64,000 nucleotides of DNA from Methylotenera mobilis JLW8. GTDB lineage: Bacteria; Pseudomonadota; Gammaproteobacteria; Burkholderiales; Methylophilaceae. The notes beneath the pieces were generated by a model. It did not search any database, was not told where the DNA came from, and saw only the letters and a list, made by a program, of their open reading frames with translations. The stretch lies in contig NC_012968.1 in the NCBI RefSeq assembly GCF_000023705.1, positions 1,116,001 to 1,180,000 on the forward strand. The letters run 5' to 3'. Made by a program: the position numbers and the translations under genes. Of this stretch, positions 37,658 through 45,286 are shown in pieces. How positions within the stretch are numbered: the stretch's first letter is position 1; the number at the start of each line of letters is the position of its first letter.

Positions 37658-38337
37658 GTGCCTAAGTCGTAACTGCGCAGTTTTTTCACATCAATAATCA
37701 TCACATCCTTACCATTTACCTCGATTAAACCTAGCTGCTGTAGTTTTGCCATGGTGCGCGATAAGGTTTCTGGGGTCAGGTTGAGCAGGGAGGCAATGGT
37801 GGATTTACTTGCCGGTAGGGTGATGTTGCTGGCATCGGTAGCATCAGCACTAATCTGTAATAAATAGCCGATAAAGCGTTGGGTACACGATTGCAACGAT
37901 AGCATTTCAATATCCTGCACTAGTTGGTGCATCCGCACCGAGAGCCCCGCCAGCATTTTGCGTGCAAACATGGTGTCGTTGTCCAGCATAGAAAAAATCA
38001 GACTTTTAGGCACCAATAATACTTGAGAGTCTAGCGTGGCTTGCGCGTATACCGGAAACTGGCGCTCCAGAAATAAAATAGCCTCGCCAAAGCTATCACC
38101 CGGAGAGACGATGCTGATGATTTTTTCACTACCTTGCGGTGAGGTAACCCCCAGCTTTAATTGGCCCTTCAATAAAATGTAAAGACCAACGGCAGCCTCT
38201 CCCCGGTTAAAAACGGAGGTGCCCTTAGGGTAATCAATCAGCTGAGAGTGCTCTGCAATGCTGGTGATTTGTTCAGCACTGAGTTCCTTGAACATAAAGA
38301 ATGCTGACAAAGCTTGGGAAATGAACAGCTTACTCAT
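37654..38337 (-). CDS. CRP/FNR family regulator, Dnr-like NO sensor
   Basis: A 227-residue regulator: cyclic nucleotide-like sensor domain (about residues 15-125), dimer helix, and a winged helix with STIASLLNLTPETLSRTMAK (about 175-195). The recognition helix keeps the E-x2-S-R residues (ETLSR) by which FNR/Dnr proteins read TTGAT half-sites. The N-terminus lacks the four Fe-S cysteines of FNR, so oxygen sensing by a cluster is unlikely and a Dnr/NnrR-type NO response is inferred. FNR-type boxes precede norC and nirK. It is convergent with norD and lies 70 bases downstream of the NnrS-like gene. Confidence 0.88.
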   Translation of the reverse strand: MSKLFISQALSAFFMFKELSAEQITSIAEHSQLIDYPKGTSVFNRGEAAVGLYILLKGQLKLGVTSPQGSEKIISIVSPGDSFGEAILFLERQFPVYAQATLDSQVLLVPKSLIFSMLDNDTMFARKMLAGLSVRMHQLVQDIEMLSLQSCTQRFIGYLLQISADATDASNITLPASKSTIASLLNLTPETLSRTMAKLQQLGLIEVNGKDVMIIDVKKLRSYDLGT

Positions 38338-38349
38338 CTACGCGCCTTT

Positions 38350-38370
38350 TTAACTGTTAATCTAATTAAC
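38350..38370. promoter_or_regulatory. palindrome GTTAAT-CTA-ATTAAC in the regulator upstream region
   Basis: A perfect 6-bp inverted repeat with a 3-base spacer at 38356-38370, 19 bases before the Dnr-like start codon. The 19 bases 38350-38368 recur with two mismatches at 42991-43009 in the nirK-nsrR interval. Function unknown. Confidence 0.4.
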
Positions 38371-38407
38371 TGGTAATGTTGTTAACTAGTGGGCTTGGAT
38401 TATGCAG

Positions 38408-39502
38408 CTATTTTGTAGATGCGCCTACTTTTTTATTGCGCAGTGCCGCTGTAGCTAATACCAGTATAAACAGGGTTATGGCTACCACATGCATTAGGCC
38501 GCCAGCTTTGCGCAGTGCAGGTAGATATAGAAAGTCACCGACTACCCTTGCCAGTAATGAAGTATGCAGTAGTGCCAATGGCAGATAGAAGCTGGCATGG
38601 TAAGGAATTTTTATTTTGGTGATGGCCGGAAAGATAAGCGGAGCATGGCCGAATATCATAGAAAATACAAAACCGATAAAAATACTGTGGCTGAAGGCAT
38701 CATAGCTAGAGCCAGCAGTTAACACCGGCCAACTTAAGCCAATAATGCCAGCAGTTAATAACCAGACATAGCCGCTGCATAGGGCGATCGCAATATAGCG
38801 CGTGAGCCCCTGTTGGCGGATAGCGTGGCGCACGATGTCATGACGCATCAGCCATAAGGTCATTACGACCAATGCCACGGAAAGTAGTTGAAAGTTAGGC
38901 CATGCGCTGAACGAGGCGCGCGTTGCCCCTTCAAAGAACAATAAAAGAGCTAATATAAAAAGTAATTTGCTGCCCTGGCTAGGGCGCATAAATCTAGATA
39001 ACTCCAGGCGCTCGCCGACGATGGTAATGATTAAGAAGCCTATCCACCAAGGCATGATACGGGCAAGACTAAAGCCTGCCAACCATAGCAAGCAGCCTAT
39101 ACACCAGCACAAGGCGGCGAGGAGTAATGTAAAAGTGAAGAGCTCGCGTTGCTTAACAAGTATTTTCAGAGAGACTAGGCTCAGTAGTGCACTGGCGATA
39201 AAAATCAGTACTACTGCCATGGAAGACTCCGCATTTGCAGTCATGAGAACTACGCCGACGGCAGAGGATAATGGCGCCAGATAGGCCCAGCGCTCGCCGA
39301 TGGCTACTGCGCGCTCTAGGCAGATTACAGTACCCAAAAAGCCGCATACCATCAGTGGCGCGTGCAGCGCTAAATGTGTAGTAGAGGATACAGGCAAGCT
39401 CCAGCCTAAGCGGATCAAGCCGACATACATGCCACATATCAGGCTGATGAAGCCTACGATCAACATTGGGATGCGATAGTGCACGGCGAGATTGGTTTGC
39501 AT
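38408..39502 (-). CDS. NnrS-like multi-helix membrane protein
   Basis: A 364-residue protein of almost only hydrophobic helices (about 11-12). Family-like segments are LALHAPLMVCGFLGTVICLE near the N-terminus and FSHSIFIGFVFSMIFGHAPL near the middle, each a histidine-led helix as in NnrS heme-copper proteins linked to NO stress. The gene lies between the Dnr-like regulator and the nirK operon, which fits. It is slightly shorter than typical NnrS proteins, and similarity was judged from motifs only, so the family call is provisional. Confidence 0.6.
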   Translation of the reverse strand: MQTNLAVHYRIPMLIVGFISLICGMYVGLIRLGWSLPVSSTTHLALHAPLMVCGFLGTVICLERAVAIGERWAYLAPLSSAVGVVLMTANAESSMAVVLIFIASALLSLVSLKILVKQRELFTFTLLLAALCWCIGCLLWLAGFSLARIMPWWIGFLIITIVGERLELSRFMRPSQGSKLLFILALLLFFEGATRASFSAWPNFQLLSVALVVMTLWLMRHDIVRHAIRQQGLTRYIAIALCSGYVWLLTAGIIGLSWPVLTAGSSYDAFSHSIFIGFVFSMIFGHAPLIFPAITKIKIPYHASFYLPLALLHTSLLARVVGDFLYLPALRKAGGLMHVVAITLFILVLATAALRNKKVGASTK

Positions 39503-39593
39503 AAAAAGATGTTAGTAGTTGGCTGGCTATTGCGCTGGTGAAGTGTACCTTGAGTTTGTACCTATAGTGAAGTTGTACTATGAGTCAGTGTAG

Positions 39594-39613
39594 TACTATA
39601 GCGCTGTATAGTA
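39594..39613. repeat. inverted repeat TACTATA-N6-TATAGTA
   Basis: Perfect 7-bp arms at 39594-39600 and 39607-39613, six bases past the DUF59 gene stop on the - strand. Two more ACTAT/ATAGT words lie at 39563-39580. It could act as a weak terminator for the nirK operon or an operator for the next gene. Confidence 0.4.
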
Positions 39614-39619
39614 ATCTGT

Positions 39620-39961
39620 TTAGTCCCAGCCCAGTCGTTGTTTTGCCTGTGCGCTCATCAACTCTGGTTCCCACGCGGGTTCCCAAACCAAATCCAGTTC
39701 CAACACCATGTTGTCTGCCAGTGTTTGGTTCACTGCATCATGTATGTTTTCAATCACCATTTCTGACATCGGGCATGCCTGAGAAGTCATAGTAAAAGTC
39801 ACCTTGGCAATGTTGTCCTGGATTTGAATGCCATAAATTAAGCCAAGGTCGATCAGGTTCTCGCCGATTTCTGGGTCTATTACCAATTGCAGTGCAGAGT
39901 AGATGCGCTGTTCATCTATGTTTAGTTGACTAAAGTTAAGTTGGTTAGCGTTTAGAGTCAT
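39620..39961 (-). CDS. metal-sulfur cluster assembly factor (DUF59/MIP18, PaaD-like)
   Basis: A 113-residue DUF59-family protein with VIDPEIGENLIDLGLIYGI, FTMTSQACPMSEMV (with the conserved Cys) and a C-terminal WEPAWEPELMS typical of the group. Members help assemble or transfer Fe-S or other metal centres. It is the last gene of the nirK-nirV-SCO group, 6 bases after the SCO gene, and may help cofactor assembly for denitrification or repair of NO-damaged clusters. Confidence 0.85.
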   Translation of the reverse strand: MTLNANQLNFSQLNIDEQRIYSALQLVIDPEIGENLIDLGLIYGIQIQDNIAKVTFTMTSQACPMSEMVIENIHDAVNQTLADNMVLELDLVWEPAWEPELMSAQAKQRLGWD

Positions 39962-39967
39962 CCGTAT

Positions 39968-40579
39968 TCACTTCAATAATACTTTGAGTGCATCTGATGC
40001 ACCATTCATATTTTTACTCATAGCATCGGCCTGATATTTGACCACACCGTCCTTATCTAGAATAAAAATAGTCGCATCATGTTCATAATCACCAGACTCT
40101 ACTTTTTTGTATTTAACGCCTAGCGTGACTGCCAGCTTGCGTATAGAGCCAGCACTGCCTTGCGCTAAAGTCCAAGACGGAGTGTTGATGCCATGCAGCT
40201 TGGCAAACTCTGCCAATTTTGCTGGGGTGTCGCGCTCCGGGTCCAGCGAGAATAGGGCAAAGTTAGCATTTGTGGCCTGTGCGGCGCTCAATGAACGCTC
40301 TATGCGTTTGATATTTTGCACGGTAAGAGGGCAAACATACTGGCATGAGGTGTAGACCATGGCTACCACGGTTGGCTTGCCTCCCAATGCGCTCAGCTGA
40401 AAAGTAGTGCCATTTGCCGCAGTCCAATCGTCTGTGATATTGAAGACAGAGTCAGTGCTGGCCGCTGAGACTGCCGTTTGCTGCGAGTGATGGTGATGCT
40501 CATGGTTATCGGCAAATGCTGGAGAGGTGCTAGCCAGTATGAATGACAACAGGAGTGTATGTTTTAGCGTTTTTTTCAT
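39968..40579 (-). CDS. SCO1/SenC family copper chaperone
   Basis: A 203-residue exported thioredoxin-fold protein. An N-terminal signal peptide ends near ASTSPAFA, followed by a His-rich stretch NHEHHHHSQ that could bind copper. The copper site is CQYVCPLTVQN (C-x3-C) with the distal His in YEHDATIFIL. SCO proteins deliver copper to oxidases and related enzymes; here the neighbour nirK needs type 1 and type 2 copper. It overlaps nirV by 4 bases. Confidence 0.9.
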   Translation of the reverse strand: MKKTLKHTLLLSFILASTSPAFADNHEHHHHSQQTAVSAASTDSVFNITDDWTAANGTTFQLSALGGKPTVVAMVYTSCQYVCPLTVQNIKRIERSLSAAQATNANFALFSLDPERDTPAKLAEFAKLHGINTPSWTLAQGSAGSIRKLAVTLGVKYKKVESGDYEHDATIFILDKDGVVKYQADAMSKNMNGASDALKVLLK

Positions 40580-41379
40580 TTTTCATCCTTTGCATCTTTT
40601 GCACAGCGGAATCCTAAGTTTTTACCTGTAAAATTACCTTTCAGGCTTTCACGGTAAGAGTACCGCATAAATGCAGCATAATCATCAAGGTTGCTAGCGT
40701 TCAGGCTGCCGCTTCCGCAAAACAGGGTCTTGTCGCCAGAGTTTCTAGTGTCAGGTGGCGCCATATAGCTGTTAAAATCTGCAGTCCACTCCCAAATTAG
40801 GCCTGCCATATCAAACACTGCAAACCCATTGGCTGGCTGGCTTTTAACGGCTAATGGCGCTCTGTTAGGAACTGAGTACCAACCAATAATCTGTTTCTGC
40901 AGGTTTTCTTTATCCCGATCATTGTCGTTGAGGGTGTATTCCCACTCATCGGTCGATGGCATGCGTTTATTCTGTGCCTCGCAATACGCCGTGGCTGCAA
41001 ACCATGACACATTAACTACTGGGGCATCTAAGTTGAGTGTATCTGGGTTTGCTGTATCAGTCGCACCTTGTATGCTTTTCCAGTGCTCTAGATAGTGTGA
41101 GTCAGAAAATATCTTTTTGACATTTGCCGGATGCCAGTCCGGATGTTGGCCTACAAAGGCCTGAAACTCGCGATTGGTAACAGGGGCGGCATCCATCCAG
41201 AATGCATCAACTTTTACTTTGCTTGCCGTACTGCTATTTGCCGAATCTTTCTTCAGAAAGAAAGGAGTGAAACTTCCTTGCGGAATCATTACCATTTCTT
41301 CCGCAGATACCGCCGCCCCGTAAATAAGGGCGGCAGGTAGTGCTATCAGGGTTGCGAGTTTTAATCTGTTACTCGACAT
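40576..41379 (-). CDS. nirV: NirV, formylglycine-generating enzyme (SUMF1) family protein
   Basis: A 267-residue exported protein with a signal peptide ([18 protein letters not shown]) and a SUMF1/FGE-sulfatase domain: [53 protein letters not shown] and [13 protein letters not shown], ending [16 protein letters not shown]. NirV is a frequent nirK neighbour of unknown exact role in nitrite reductase maturation. It starts 11 bases inside the end of nirK and is followed by the SCO gene. No sulfatase substrate is nearby. Confidence 0.87.
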   Translation of the reverse strand: MSSNRLKLATLIALPAALIYGAAVSAEEMVMIPQGSFTPFFLKKDSANSSTASKVKVDAFWMDAAPVTNREFQAFVGQHPDWHPANVKKIFSDSHYLEHWKSIQGATDTANPDTLNLDAPVVNVSWFAATAYCEAQNKRMPSTDEWEYTLNDNDRDKENLQKQIIGWYSVPNRAPLAVKSQPANGFAVFDMAGLIWEWTADFNSYMAPPDTRNSGDKTLFCGSGSLNASNLDDYAAFMRYSYRESLKGNFTGKNLGFRCAKDAKDEK

Positions 41380-42811
41380 GTTTTACAGGTGCTACACGAT
41401 GCTGTTTCACCTCTTCTGGTGTGACCTCATCGCCGCTATTACCCCAGCTGCTGTAAATGTAAGTCAGTACATTGGCAACCTCCTCATCGCTGAGGGTCCA
41501 TGCCGGCATCACGCCATTGTACTCATTACCGTTAACAACCAGTTTTCCCTGTAAGCCACCAGTAACTGCCTTGATGGTAGGTGCTTTGCCGTTAAGCAAG
41601 TAATCTGATTTTGCTAGGGGAGGGAATGCTTGTGGTACACCCACACCGGTAGTTTGGTGGCAAGCCGCACAGTTGTTATTGTAGATAGCTTCACCCAGTT
41701 TTACGCGGTCTGCTTTGGTTTTGGCAGTAGGTGCCTGTGCTTGAGATCTTTCTGCATTTCTCATGCTAGTACCTTCAGGCAAGTAAACCTCATCAGTCAT
41801 TTTTCCTGAGTAGATGGTTTTATCTTCATCACCAGATACTTTTAGCATGCCTAACGCGCCTTTATTAAAGGCTCGGGTTAATGAGTGGTCTACCATGATG
41901 TAGGTGCCAGGCACGTTCACTTTAAACTCCATATAGGCGGCACCGCCTGCTGGAATCATTGTCGTTTGTATGTTTTTGGCAGGGGCGGCAGTGTTGCCCT
42001 CATGGTTAACTTTATCGAATATCTCACCAATCACGTGAAAAGATGAGGTTAGGTTAGGGCCACCAACACCAACAAATAGCCGCACAGTGTCGCCTTTTTT
42101 CGCTTTCAGCGCATTGTCGCCAGTCAATGCGCCAGCCGCACCGTTAAACACCACATATTCAGGTTTTTCATCAATTGCTTTAGCCATGCTGAATGCTTGC
42201 AAGCCTTGTTCACCGTTTTTGCCCTGAGTGTAAAAGTCCCCTTGCATGACGTAAAACTCGTGGTCAACTTTAGACATGCCGGCTTTAGGCTCCACAAGAA
42301 TCAGCCCATACATGCCGTTAGCTACGTGCATGGCTACAGGTGCGGTTGCGCAGTGATATACATATAGCCCAGGGTTAAGCGCCTTGAATGAAAATACCGA
42401 GCTATGACCAGGAGCAGTAAGAGAGGCCGCTGCGCCGCCACCCGGGCCGGTAACTGCATGCAGGTCGATGTTGTGCGGCATTTTGTTATCAGGGTGATTG
42501 TTCAGGTGAAACTCAACATCATCACCCTCACGAATGCGGATAAACTTACCAGGCACTTTTCCGCCAAAAGTCCAGAAAGTATAGCTGACGCCGTCTGCAA
42601 GGCGGCCTTCCAGTTCTTTCACTTCAAGGTTAACGATAACTTTAGTGGCATGTTTTCTGGTAATGCGCGGAGGCACGGCGGGTGCATCGGTCAGCACTGC
42701 AGTTTCTTGACCAATCACTTTGTCGCTGTTGGATTTGGTAACCGTTGCTGCTACAGCTATGTTGGCCATACAAAGTGCAGCTCCCAGTACTAAAAGCGGT
42801 ATCTTTTTCAT
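41369..42811 (-). CDS. nirK: copper nitrite reductase with C-terminal cytochrome c domain
   Basis: A 480-residue periplasmic protein. A signal peptide ([18 protein letters not shown]) is followed by two cupredoxin domains: the first holds [20 protein letters not shown] and [21 protein letters not shown] with the type 1 Cys, His and Met; the second has [13 protein letters not shown] and VDHSLTRAF with type 2 site residues. Residues of about 385-470 are a fused cytochrome c ([20 protein letters not shown] with a later Met), as in the three-domain NirK of Ralstonia pickettii. It reduces nitrite to NO. The ATG at 42811 starts the signal peptide; the frame is open upstream to 42883 but that part is not conserved. 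Confidence 0.95.
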   Translation of the reverse strand: MKKIPLLVLGAALCMANIAVAATVTKSNSDKVIGQETAVLTDAPAVPPRITRKHATKVIVNLEVKELEGRLADGVSYTFWTFGGKVPGKFIRIREGDDVEFHLNNHPDNKMPHNIDLHAVTGPGGGAAASLTAPGHSSVFSFKALNPGLYVYHCATAPVAMHVANGMYGLILVEPKAGMSKVDHEFYVMQGDFYTQGKNGEQGLQAFSMAKAIDEKPEYVVFNGAAGALTGDNALKAKKGDTVRLFVGVGGPNLTSSFHVIGEIFDKVNHEGNTAAPAKNIQTTMIPAGGAAYMEFKVNVPGTYIMVDHSLTRAFNKGALGMLKVSGDEDKTIYSGKMTDEVYLPEGTSMRNAERSQAQAPTAKTKADRVKLGEAIYNNNCAACHQTTGVGVPQAFPPLAKSDYLLNGKAPTIKAVTGGLQGKLVVNGNEYNGVMPAWTLSDEEVANVLTYIYSSWGNSGDEVTPEEVKQHRVAPVKHVE

Positions 42812-42919
42812 GATTTTCTCGTTCCCCCAGTATTTACTGCATTGAATTAAAAAACACATGGACAGAGTGAATCTGGACTGCATGTTATGCCATGTTAGTT
42901 AATTTACTTTGAAAATAAA

Positions 42920-42933
42920 TTGATGCATATCAA
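42920..42933 (-). promoter_or_regulatory. perfect FNR/Dnr box upstream of nirK
   Basis: TTGAT-GCAT-ATCAA matches the full FNR-family consensus. On the - strand TAACAT (42897-42892) is a -10 candidate that places the box centre at about -41.5 from a start near 42885. This is the same class II geometry as at norC. Confidence 0.88.
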
Positions 42934-43067
42934 TTAGTAAAAAGTTATTATTTTCAGCAGATAGCAATATTAATCATCATTGAACTACAATTAACTGTCA
43001 ATCTAGTTATGTTATATCCCGCTTTTAAAACATGCTTAGTTCTCTAACGTATTATTTTTTAATTGAC

Positions 43068-43096
43068 TATATGTTGCATATTAAATGCAACATATA
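43068..43096 (+). promoter_or_regulatory. NsrR operator at the nsrR promoter
   Basis: Perfect 12-bp arms TATATGTTGCAT and ATGCAACATATA separated by ATTAA. The GCAT-N5-ATGC core has the spacing of known NsrR sites. It ends 17 bases before the nsrR ATG, pointing to autoregulation. Confidence 0.82.
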
Positions 43097-43113
43097 TAAA
43101 ATGAATCTCTCAT

Positions 43114-43554
43114 ATGCAAATTACCAAATTCACTGATCTTAGTTTAAGAGTGTTGATGTACCTCACGCAAGAGGTGGGCGACTCTATGGTCACGATTAAT
43201 GAGATTGCACAGCAGTTTGATGTGCCGAGGAATCATCTGATTAAAGTGGTGGCTAGGTTAAATAAGTTAAAGTGGGTTTCCGCTACGCGTGGACGTAGTG
43301 GTGGTTTAAGACTTGGTATTCAGCCATCTGAGCTAAAGCTGGGAAATGTTTTAAGAGAGCTCGAGAATAAAACCTCATTAATCAATTGCAGTGAGCCGCC
43401 TTGTGTTTTGAGCGGCCAGTGTAATTTGAAAGAGATTTTGGACCACGGCTTACAGAGCTTTTATGAGGAAATGAATAAATACACGTTGCAAAGCATCGTG
43501 GATCAAAAAACACAGCAAGCGGTGATTAAATTGCATCAACGCTTTGTCGCCTAA
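43114..43554 (+). CDS. nsrR: NO-sensing Rrf2-family repressor NsrR
   Basis: A 146-residue Rrf2 protein: N-terminal winged helix (MQITKFTDLSLRVLMYLTQE, then VPRNHLIKVVARLNKLKW) and the Fe-S cysteines in NCSEPPCVLSGQCNL. The C-x4-C-x5-C spacing is that of NsrR, not IscR. Its [4Fe-4S] cluster would react with NO and release DNA. It lies between nirK (divergent) and hmp, with matching operator sequences before itself and before hmp. Confidence 0.93.
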   Translation: MQITKFTDLSLRVLMYLTQEVGDSMVTINEIAQQFDVPRNHLIKVVARLNKLKWVSATRGRSGGLRLGIQPSELKLGNVLRELENKTSLINCSEPPCVLSGQCNLKEILDHGLQSFYEEMNKYTLQSIVDQKTQQAVIKLHQRFVA

Positions 43555-43665
43555 TATCTTGCGCAATCAAACCTAGGCAGCTAAGTTTTGTTAACGGGTC
43601 GCAAGTAGCCAGGTACCATTGGCTAAACGTAATTAGCTGGTTTTAATTACAGCTCGGATTTAACC

Positions 43666-43688
43666 AACACTCGAACGAGTGTTTTTTT
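43666..43688 (+). terminator. rho-independent terminator after nsrR
   Basis: AACACTCG (43666-43673) and CGAGTGTT (43676-43683) form a stem followed by a run of seven T. It separates nsrR from the hmp promoter. Confidence 0.8.
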
Positions 43689-43697
43689 AGATTTTAA

Positions 43698-43720
43698 ATG
43701 TAGCATTTTAAATGCAACTT
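43698..43720 (+). promoter_or_regulatory. NsrR-type operator upstream of hmp
   Basis: ATGTAGCAT-TTTAA-ATGCAACTT keeps the GCAT-N5-ATGC core and spacing of the nsrR operator with imperfect outer bases. It lies 15 bases before the hmp start codon, so bound repressor would block initiation. Confidence 0.72.
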
Positions 43721-43735
43721 AATAAGGAGATAGTT

Positions 43736-44935
43736 ATGTTATCAGCAGCAGCAAAACCCTATATAGACGCCAGCGTTCCTGTGCTCAGGCAGCATGGTCT
43801 TGCAATTACCACATTGTTTTATAAGAATATGTTTGCATCACACCCTGAGCTGAAAAATCTCTTTAACATGGGTAACCAAGCCAATGGCTCTCAACAGCAA
43901 TCATTAGCCGCTGCCGTATTTGCTTATGCCGCTAATATTGAAAACAGCGCAGCCTTGGCGCCAGTGATTGAACGTATTGTACATAAGCACGTATCTGTGG
44001 GTATTAAGGCTGAGCATTATCCAATCGTAGGCAGTAATTTGATTGGCGCGATCAAAGGGGTGCTAGGTGATGCGGCAACGCCTGAGCTATTAGCAGCATG
44101 GGAAGAGGCTTATGGACTGCTAGCCGATGCACTAATCGATGCAGAAGCGAAGTTGTATCAACAGAATAATCAGCAGCCAGATGAGTGGCTTAAAGTAAAA
44201 GTGGTCGATAAACAGCATCAATCCGATGATGTGGTGACTTTCACCCTGCAGGCAGAAAGCGGCTTAGCATTGCCTAAATTTAAACCTGGTCAATACATTA
44301 GTGTGGCTGTGCATATTGAAGAGCTTAATTTAAGGCAAATCAGACAATATAGTTTGTCTGATGCGAATCAGGATAACACCTATAAAATTACAGTTAAGCG
44401 TGAAAAAGGCGATGAATACAAGCCACGCGGTAATGTATCAAACTGGCTGCATCAGCATGTGCGGGTGGGTAGTGTGGTTGATATCAGCTATCCATGTGGC
44501 AACTTTACCCCAGATGTCTTGGCGCAGCAGCCGATAGGATTAATTTCCGCCGGCGTTGGTATTACTCCGATGATTTCAATGGTTAAAGAAATTTCTATTA
44601 ACAACCCAACCCGAAAGGTATTATTTGCCCACGCTGCCAGAAGCCGCGCTAGCATCGCGCATTTAGACGAAATCCAACAAGCTAAAGATGAATTAAATCA
44701 GCTTAAAACGGTTTTCTTTTTAAATGAATCAAAAAAACAGCATGCAGACGAGCAAGAAGGGCGTATGGACTTGTCAGCGCATATTTCGGCAGACTTTAAA
44801 GATGGCATTTATTACATCTGCGGACCGCAATCCTTTATGGACGATCAGCGAGATGCGTTACTTGAGCTTGGCGTTGACCCTAGCATGATACATAGAGAGG
44901 TGTTTGGGCCAGAAAGCCTGAACCATATCATTTAA
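43736..44935 (+). CDS. hmp: flavohemoprotein, nitric oxide dioxygenase
   Basis: A 399-residue protein of standard Hmp length. The N-terminal globin domain (about 1-140) has the proximal heme His in IVHKHVSVGIKAEHY and Tyr/Gln distal residues in LFYKNMF...; the FAD domain shows RQIRQYSLSDAN and the NAD domain GLISAGVGITPMISMV and YYICGPQSFM. It oxidises NO to nitrate with O2 and NAD(P)H. The ATG at 43736 follows AAGGAGA; the open frame begins 24 bases earlier inside the operator. It is expected to be repressed by NsrR. Confidence 0.96.
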   Translation: MLSAAAKPYIDASVPVLRQHGLAITTLFYKNMFASHPELKNLFNMGNQANGSQQQSLAAAVFAYAANIENSAALAPVIERIVHKHVSVGIKAEHYPIVGSNLIGAIKGVLGDAATPELLAAWEEAYGLLADALIDAEAKLYQQNNQQPDEWLKVKVVDKQHQSDDVVTFTLQAESGLALPKFKPGQYISVAVHIEELNLRQIRQYSLSDANQDNTYKITVKREKGDEYKPRGNVSNWLHQHVRVGSVVDISYPCGNFTPDVLAQQPIGLISAGVGITPMISMVKEISINNPTRKVLFAHAARSRASIAHLDEIQQAKDELNQLKTVFFLNESKKQHADEQEGRMDLSAHISADFKDGIYYICGPQSFMDDQRDALLELGVDPSMIHREVFGPESLNHII

Positions 44936-44953
44936 TGGTGCGTTGATGCATTG

Positions 44954-44990
44954 ATTCGGTGAGCTTGAAGGCTAATGCTCACCGAATTTT
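44954..44990 (+). terminator. rho-independent terminator after hmp
   Basis: An 11-bp perfect stem (ATTCGGTGAGC 44954-44964 with its complement 44977-44987) with a 12-base loop and a short T tract. Confidence 0.8.
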
Positions 44991-45286
44991 GGCATTTATA
45001 TGCGATTTAACTGATTACTCTTTTGCGATGTAATGTTGCCTTTACCTGTAGATTTGAAAGTTTTGGGTAATTCGCCTTGCAAGCCAGGCACTAAGGTGGA
45101 GCGCAGCAAACGCTGTGAATTACAGTTGGCTGGGGCGTTCGTTAATTCGTTGGTTTCTCTTTTTCTATCCCAAAAGCTTAAACCATCTTTGTTGGCTTAA
45201 GCTTTTGGTATGCATACCGTGGGTATTGGCGCAGTTATTGCTTAGTTATTCTTTGATTTTTGATCATAGAAAAGAACAACTAGCGC
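44991..45286. other. intergenic region between hmp and the EAL-CBS-GGDEF gene
   Basis: No gene is supported here. It contains a long inverted repeat and an overlapping palindrome (listed separately) and is otherwise plain. A 69-codon open frame crossing the repeat and running into the next gene has no coding character. Confidence 0.6.
45170..45218. repeat. long inverted repeat with overlapping 12-bp palindrome
   Basis: CCAAAAGCTTAA (45170-45181) and TTAAGCTTTTGG (45197-45208) are perfect complements around a 15-base loop, and GGTATGCATACC (45207-45218) is a perfect palindrome sharing the last two bases. No T tract follows, so a terminator is unlikely; it ends about 70 bases before the next start codon. 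Confidence 0.55.

Noticed and set aside
45170-45208. Rho-independent terminator
   Set aside because: No T tract follows on either side, and hmp already has its own terminator at 44954-44990.
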